DNA of 16,474 nucleotides from Lachnospiraceae bacterium (GTDB taxonomy: Bacteria > Bacillota > Clostridia > Lachnospirales > Lachnospiraceae), in contig CAAEUM010000317.1 in assembly GCA_900759225.1 (NCBI GenBank), forward strand, positions 1-16,474, given 5' to 3'. Shown in pieces: positions 12,532-16,474 of this stretch (positions are counted from its first letter, which is position 1; every line of letters starts with the position of its first letter). Position numbers and translations under genes: made by a program. The notes under the pieces were generated by a model, which was not told the DNA's origin, made no database searches, and saw nothing but the letters and a program-made list of their open reading frames with translations.

Positions 12532-14244
12532 CTATTTTCCCGATAAATTAGACACATCAATGATCGCTCCCGTATCTGCTGAACTTACCAGTGCGGCATA
12601 CTTCGCCAGAGCCGGTTTTCTGGGCTTCACAATAGGGGTCCACCCCTGGCGCCTCTTAGCAAATTCTTCTTCACTGACAGCAGCCTTTAAGGTTCTGGCT
12701 AAGAGATCAATCTCAATTTCATCCCCATCCTCTATAAAAGCAATGGGGCCGCCTGCCGCTGCCTCAGGCGAAACATGTCCTATGCAGGGCCCATGGGTTG
12801 CTCCTGAAAACCGTCCATCTGTAACCAAAGCACAGTCTTCGTCCATCTTCCTTCCCATGATCAAGGCTGTGGTAGATAACATTTCCCTCATACCAGGCCC
12901 GCCTTTCGGCCCTTCATACCGGATCACGATCACGGTTCCCTTTGAAATTTGATTTTGGCTGATCGCCTCATCCGCTTCTTCCATGGAGTTAAAGACTCTG
13001 GCTTTTCCCTTAAAGTAATACATGGATTTTTTTACTCCGGACTGCTTTATTACAGCTCCCTTAGGAGCAAGATTTCCATATAAAACCGCAATGCCTCCCT
13101 CTGACTTCTGAGGAGCATCTAACGGTTTGATCACATCATTATGTACTTCTGTTACTCCCTCAAGCAATTCGCCTATGGTCTTTCCTGTAACTGTCATAGC
13201 CTGTGTATTCAAAGCGTATTCTATGGTTTTTAAAACTACAGGGATACCGCCACTGGAATCCAATGACACAATAGGATACGTACCGGACGGCTGCAAATTA
13301 CAGATAAAGGGAACCTGCCTGCTGATACGGTCAAAGTCTTCAAGCTTCAGATCAACCTGCGCCTCATGGGCAATGGCCATCAGATGCAGTACCAGGTTTG
13401 TAGATGAGCCTGTTGCCATAGCCCCTGCAACTCCATTTAGCAGCGCTTCCCTGGTCAGAATTTTCCTGGGTGCGATCCCCTTTTTCAGTAAGTCCATGAC
13501 ACAGCGCCCAGATGCCTTAGCAATCCGCTTGCGCTCATTGGATACCGCCGGCGCTGTGCCTGCTCCAGGCAGGGCCATTCCCAATACTTCCGTCAGCATG
13601 CACATGGAGTTAGCGGTTCCCAAATGGGCACAGCTTCCTACGGTAGGAAGAGCCAGCTTTTCAGCTTTCTTCATTTCTTCCGCTGTAACAAGCCCCTTTT
13701 CTACACGCCCCGGATATTCACGCAGCTCACTGGAACAAAATAATGGATTCCCGCCTACATTTCCCGGAAGCATCGGGCCGCCCGGAACGATCACAGTTGG
13801 GATATCCAGCCTGGCAGCTGCCATCAGCATTCCCGGAATAATCTTATCGCATCCCGGCAGTAAAACCATGGCGTCAAAATGATGCGCCTCTACTACCATT
13901 TCCACCGAATCTGCGATCAGATCCCGGCTTGCCAGAGGGTATCTCATTCCCTTATGTCCCTGGCATAAGCCATCACAAATTGCAATGGTTTCAGACATTT
14001 TGGGAACTCCCCCTGCCTCAATGATCCCCTGTTTCACATAATCAGCCAATTCCCTTAAATGGATGTGCCCTGGCACCATTTCGCTGAAAGAACCAATGAC
14101 TGCCACAAATGGTTTTTTCAGATCTTCTTCATCCATTCCCGTCGCATATAAAAGTGCCCTTTGTCCGGAGCGTCCCAGACCGTTTGTCAAAGTGCTGCTT
14201 CGATACTTCTTGTCTTTCCATTCAAACTCTTTCTCATATTCCAC
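12532..14244 (-). CDS. ilvD: Dihydroxy-acid dehydratase
   Basis: 570 residues from GTG 14244, chosen because AAGGAG lies 9 nt upstream. The longer in-frame TTG at 14280 overlaps the promoter -10 box and cannot be on the transcript. IlvD dehydrates dihydroxy-acids to 2-keto acids in valine, isoleucine and leucine synthesis. Motifs: PGHIHL (about 58-63); the cluster ligand Cys132 in LPGCDK with adjacent Asp and Lys for Mg2+ binding; Cys205 in GSCAHLGTANSM; and the C-terminal GPKGGPGMREML and TDGRFSGATHG with the probable catalytic Ser480. The third cluster Cys of [2Fe-2S] members is Gly in PGHIHL, as in the oxygen-sensitive E. coli-type enzyme. Some usually conserved spots differ (CDGLCQGH, MATGSSTN), so a related sugar-acid dehydratase remains a minor possibility. 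It is divergent from a LysR gene and shares a dyad with it. Confidence 0.9.
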   Translation of the reverse strand: MEYEKEFEWKDKKYRSSTLTNGLGRSGQRALLYATGMDEEDLKKPFVAVIGSFSEMVPGHIHLRELADYVKQGIIEAGGVPKMSETIAICDGLCQGHKGMRYPLASRDLIADSVEMVVEAHHFDAMVLLPGCDKIIPGMLMAAARLDIPTVIVPGGPMLPGNVGGNPLFCSSELREYPGRVEKGLVTAEEMKKAEKLALPTVGSCAHLGTANSMCMLTEVLGMALPGAGTAPAVSNERKRIAKASGRCVMDLLKKGIAPRKILTREALLNGVAGAMATGSSTNLVLHLMAIAHEAQVDLKLEDFDRISRQVPFICNLQPSGTYPIVSLDSSGGIPVVLKTIEYALNTQAMTVTGKTIGELLEGVTEVHNDVIKPLDAPQKSEGGIAVLYGNLAPKGAVIKQSGVKKSMYYFKGKARVFNSMEEADEAISQNQISKGTVIVIRYEGPKGGPGMREMLSTTALIMGRKMDEDCALVTDGRFSGATHGPCIGHVSPEAAAGGPIAFIEDGDEIEIDLLARTLKAAVSEEEFAKRRQGWTPIVKPRKPALAKYAALVSSADTGAIIDVSNLSGK

Positions 14245-14279
14245 AGTATTCTTCTCCTTCTCAAATTTCTTATACTCCA

Positions 14280-14308
14280 ATTATAGCTCAGAACCCATTG
14301 TAAATAAA
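14280..14308 (-). promoter_or_regulatory. Promoter of ilvD
   Basis: On the - strand TATAAT (14285-14280) is a perfect -10. The best -35 at 17-nt spacing is TTTATT (14308-14303), a poor match, and it lies inside the 25-bp dyad. A good -10 with a weak, operator-covered -35 is what one expects of a LysR-activated promoter. Confidence 0.6.
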
Positions 14309-14323
14309 TTTAATTTATTTACA
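14299..14323. promoter_or_regulatory. Perfect 25-bp dyad, probable LysR-type operator
   Basis: TGTAAATAAATT (14299-14310), one central T, then AATTTATTTACA (14312-14323): a 12+1+12 perfect palindrome. It contains ATAAATT-T-AATTTAT, which fits the T-N11-A pattern recognised by LysR-type regulators. It lies between the divergent ilvD and LysR genes, over the ilvD -35 and 40 bp upstream of the lysR -35. Confidence 0.75.
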
Positions 14324-14362
14324 TGTAGAGTTAATTTTTCTAACAATACTTTCCGGAATAGC

Positions 14363-14391
14363 TTGTTATTGATCAGATCCAGAATTATAAT
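14363..14391 (+). promoter_or_regulatory. Sigma-A promoter of the LysR-family gene
   Basis: TTGTTA (14363-14368), a 17-nt spacer and TATAAT (14386-14391). The transcript would start about 20 nt before the ATG, just upstream of the AAAGGGG ribosome binding site. Confidence 0.7.
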
Positions 14392-14417
14392 AGAATCTAA
14401 AGAAAGGGGTATATTGA

Positions 14418-15338
14418 ATGAATTTAAGAGAATTAGAATATGTGATCAAAATTGCCGAAGAAAAAAGCTTCACCAAAGCAGCGGAAAAACTGTTTCTTAC
14501 GCCGTCTGCTTTAAATCAGCAGATTAGCCGTATCGAAAAAGAACTGGGGATCCCACTTTTTTACCGTTCCAGAACCGGATGTATACCCACAGAAGCAGGG
14601 GAAATTTACATACGCTCAGCCCAGGATATGATCCGTCAAAAGAAACAGACCTATGATCAAATCCAGGATATGGCCAATTCCCAGAAAGGGATCTTGTCTG
14701 TAGGATTTCCGCCGGAACATGGAACATCCATGTTCACCTCTGTCTATCCAAAATTCCATACACAATATCCCCAGCTTTCACTTCGGGCTTATGAAAACAG
14801 TGTACATCAGCAGCAGAAGCTTATTGCCAGCGGAAATCTGGACCTTGGATTTGTGACTCTTCTGGACTGGCAGAAAACCAGTGATGAATATCTTCACATC
14901 GCCAAGGAAGAACTGTTATTAGCGCTTCCCTCCTCTAACCCGATCTGCAGAAAGGCTGTCTATTCTGAACGGAGTACTCTGCCAGAACTGGATCTGACAC
15001 TTTTAAAAAATGAACCATTTGCCCTCATGTACAAAGAATCCACTATTTATGGGTGGGTGGATTCCATATTCCGTAAATGCAATATGGTTCCAAATGTGCT
15101 TTTTGAAACCACCAGAAATATTACAATTCTAAATATGATCTCCCATAACCTATGCTGTGGCCTGATCCCTGATTTCTATTATGATCCTCATTTAGACAAT
15201 GTATCATTTTTTTGCCTGCCGGAGCACCCCACCTGGGAAATAGCCGCGACCTATAAAAAGGGCAGTTATTTAAGCAAACCTGCAAAAGCATTTATTCATC
15301 TGGCTTCTGAATACTGGAACAGGAGGGATTCCCTATGA
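14418..15338 (+). CDS. LysR-family transcriptional regulator, probable regulator of ilvD
   Basis: 306 residues, typical length. The N-terminal winged helix-turn-helix is textbook LysR (LRELEYVIKIAEEKSFTKAAEKLFLTPSALNQQ...ELGIPLFYRS, residues 3-55). A linker helix follows to about residue 85, then a periplasmic-binding-protein-like effector domain (about 90-300; ILSVGFPPEHG marks its start). The effector is unknown; a branched-chain pathway intermediate would be logical given the divergent ilvD. AAAGGGG lies 8 nt before the ATG. The gene has its own promoter and a 25-bp operator-like dyad upstream, so autoregulation is likely. Its last codons overlap the start of a lipoprotein gene (ATGA, 15335-15338), with the strong AGGAGGG of that gene lying inside the LysR coding sequence, which points to translational coupling. 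Confidence 0.93.
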   Translation: MNLRELEYVIKIAEEKSFTKAAEKLFLTPSALNQQISRIEKELGIPLFYRSRTGCIPTEAGEIYIRSAQDMIRQKKQTYDQIQDMANSQKGILSVGFPPEHGTSMFTSVYPKFHTQYPQLSLRAYENSVHQQQKLIASGNLDLGFVTLLDWQKTSDEYLHIAKEELLLALPSSNPICRKAVYSERSTLPELDLTLLKNEPFALMYKESTIYGWVDSIFRKCNMVPNVLFETTRNITILNMISHNLCCGLIPDFYYDPHLDNVSFFCLPEHPTWEIAATYKKGSYLSKPAKAFIHLASEYWNRRDSL

Positions 15339-15868
15339 AAAAAAACAGATTTTCCTTTCTTTTTCTGATAACCGCCCTAAGCCTTTTCCTTTTTGGATGC
15401 CAGCCCTCAAAAGCATCCCACCTGCAGGCTGCCCCTGGCGCAGCTGAGGCCATCCCTATTAAAGGGACGGTATCAGTCACAGCCCCGGAAGGCATGGCAC
15501 TCTATTCCTCCTGCCCCTTTACCTATGAGGAGAAGGAATGGGAGCTTCAGCTGTTTGTCCAGGAAGATATGCTCATAGACGGGGAACTGGCACTGGATGA
15601 CCGCGGTCATTTTCTGATTCAGGCAGTTTCGGATGCAAAGACCTATCTGTTCTTTAATGAAACCGTCCAGCTGGGAATTCCTGCTGCGGATGTCCTGGTT
15701 GATGCAGAAGAAGAGCTGCACATCATACTTCGTGATATACGAAGCGCTCGGTACCAGATTACAGATTTTCAATACAGCCTGGATAAGGATGAATTTATAG
15801 GACAAAGAGTGATATCCCAGGACGGAAGCAATTATTGGGGAACCGTTCCTTCCGGCGGAAGCTTTTAA
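15335..15868 (+). CDS. Small predicted lipoprotein of unknown function
   Basis: 177 residues. The N-terminus is a lipoprotein signal: MKKNR, a hydrophobic stretch, then the lipobox LFGC with the modified Cys at about residue 22, so the mature protein would be lipid-anchored on the outer face of the membrane. The rest has no motif I recognise. It is a mixed alpha/beta domain of about 130 residues with alternating hydrophobic strands (WELQLFVQEDMLI, HFLIQAVS, KTYLFFN, ELHIILRDI) and an acidic composition. AGGAGGG lies 7 nt before the ATG and the start overlaps the LysR stop by 4 nt, so it is cotranscribed with the regulator. A regulator and an exported protein translated together is an uncommon pairing. 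The gene ends 9 bp from the convergent phosphatase gene with no terminator between. Confidence 0.8.
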   Translation: MKKNRFSFLFLITALSLFLFGCQPSKASHLQAAPGAAEAIPIKGTVSVTAPEGMALYSSCPFTYEEKEWELQLFVQEDMLIDGELALDDRGHFLIQAVSDAKTYLFFNETVQLGIPAADVLVDAEEELHIILRDIRSARYQITDFQYSLDKDEFIGQRVISQDGSNYWGTVPSGGSF

Positions 15869-15877
15869 TGTCCCATT

Positions 15878-16474
15878 TTAAAGATGTAAAAACTCCAGCT
15901 TCTCCTTCTGGTTTACAATATAGTCCAGATTTTCCATCCGAGTGTTTAATACCAGCTCCTCCGGAAATGAACATTCTTCCAGAAGCTTTTCTGCCATTTT
16001 CATGTTCCCCACATCATACCAGATATGGGCATCACTGCCTGCGATCACAGGAACACGATACTGCCTGCACAGCTCCAGCAGCCTGGGTATATTCTTATCT
16101 GCATTTTTCCGCCCGGTGCGGGCTGACATGGAGCTGCTGTTAATCTCCAGCGCCACCTTATAGCGGGCTGCCGCATCCACCAGCCTTGGATGATCCAGCA
16201 AAAACCGGTCATCATCCGGATGGCCGATTATTTTAACCCAGGGATTTTTCATTGCCCCAATAAGAGCCGATGTATTTTCTTCCCTGGTTCCCGAAGGAAT
16301 ACACGGCACATGAAGGCTGGCAATTACATAATCCAGCTTTGCAAGCACTTCGTCCCCCATATCCAGCGTACCCTTATAATCTATAATATTGGCCTCAATA
16401 CCGGTAAACACCCGGACTCCCATAATCTCCCCGGCAACCGCCCTGCAGTTTCCAAAATAAAGGGCCCCCGGGGC
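15878..16474 (-). CDS. PHP-domain phosphatase (YcdX-like), N-terminus beyond the window
   Basis: The frame stays open to the window edge: the 17 codons before the first visible ATG (16423) read PGALYFGNCRAVAGEI, which is ordinary family sequence, so the gene is cut off and ATG 16423 is not the start. Metal-binding motifs of the PHP fold are visible: GIEANI, SLHVP, GHPDD, EINSSS and GSDAH. These match the trinuclear-zinc phosphatases of the YcdX type; the N-terminal HxH...H motif should be in the missing part. The final part (about 50 residues after SDAH) is a normal ending. It converges on the lipoprotein gene with a 9-bp gap. The substrate is unknown (phosphoesters; histidinol-phosphatase-type activity is the alternative within the superfamily). 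Confidence 0.9.
   Translation of the reverse strand, partial: APGALYFGNCRAVAGEIMGVRVFTGIEANIIDYKGTLDMGDEVLAKLDYVIASLHVPCIPSGTREENTSALIGAMKNPWVKIIGHPDDDRFLLDHPRLVDAAARYKVALEINSSSMSARTGRKNADKNIPRLLELCRQYRVPVIAGSDAHIWYDVGNMKMAEKLLEECSFPEELVLNTRMENLDYIVNQKEKLEFLHL

Noticed and set aside
13127-13882. 251-codon open frame on + opposite ilvD
   Set aside because: It is entirely antisense to conserved ilvD sequence and Ser/Pro/Ile-rich with no motif; the ilvD reading explains the DNA.

Overview
The window looks like a chromosomal segment from a spore-forming Clostridia genome, most likely of the Lachnospiraceae type. This is inferred from the spore-associated YyaC protein, the DUF5711 and LysM envelope proteins typical of that group, Clostridia-style sigma-A promoters (TTGACA-17-TATAAT-like), strong AGGAGG ribosome binding sites and moderate GC. 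No phage, transposase, CRISPR array or rRNA gene was seen. Apart from a few odd intergenic elements, this is core housekeeping territory.

Layout. (1) 1-345: the 3' end of a DtxR/MntR-type metal-dependent repressor on +, with its terminator. (2) 351-435: a structured intergenic repeat (tandem 12-mer, hairpins) between convergent genes. (3) 477-7298, all on -: in transcription order an M20 metallopeptidase-like hydrolase, a sugar-phosphate nucleotidyltransferase (own promoter), YyaC (forespore-like promoter), a membrane LysM protein whose N-terminal half looks like an inactive MPN/JAB fold, a membrane-anchored DUF5711 protein, and a ROK glucokinase. (4) 7299-8385: a YitT-family membrane protein on +, with a clear promoter and a terminator that lies inside the 3' end of the next, convergent gene. 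(5) 8334-10407 on -: a two-gene operon with a consensus promoter, encoding an IolB/KduI-like cupin isomerase followed by an aldo/keto reductase with a C-terminal 2x[4Fe-4S] ferredoxin domain. (6) 10426-12097 on +: rpoN (sigma-54), flanked by two near-identical copies of a 22-bp sequence and followed by a 65-nt nested palindrome. (7) 12155-12480 on +: a tRNA operon (Phe-GAA, Gly-TCC, Gly-GCC) from a consensus promoter. (8) 12532-15868: a divergent pair, ilvD on - and a LysR regulator on +, around a perfect 25-bp dyad. The LysR gene overlaps a small lipoprotein gene by 4 nt. (9) 15878-16474 on -: a PHP-domain phosphatase truncated by the window edge.

How the genes fit together. The LysR regulator very probably controls ilvD (branched-chain amino acid synthesis), because the dyad covers the -35 region of ilvD, whose own -35 is weak. 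The cupin isomerase and reductase probably act together on a sugar acid, inositol-derived or related carbohydrate. The nucleotidyltransferase, YyaC, LysM, DUF5711 and glucokinase genes are co-directional, but gaps of about 60-170 bp with separate promoter-like signals mean they need not form one operon.

Start corrections made here: ilvD starts at GTG 14244 (the longer frame would begin inside its own -10 box), the LysM protein at 4183, and the nucleotidyltransferase at 5987. The most noteworthy unexplained items are the degenerate MPN-like domain on a membrane LysM protein, the paired elements around rpoN with the adjoining 65-nt palindrome, and the ilvD/LysR operator.
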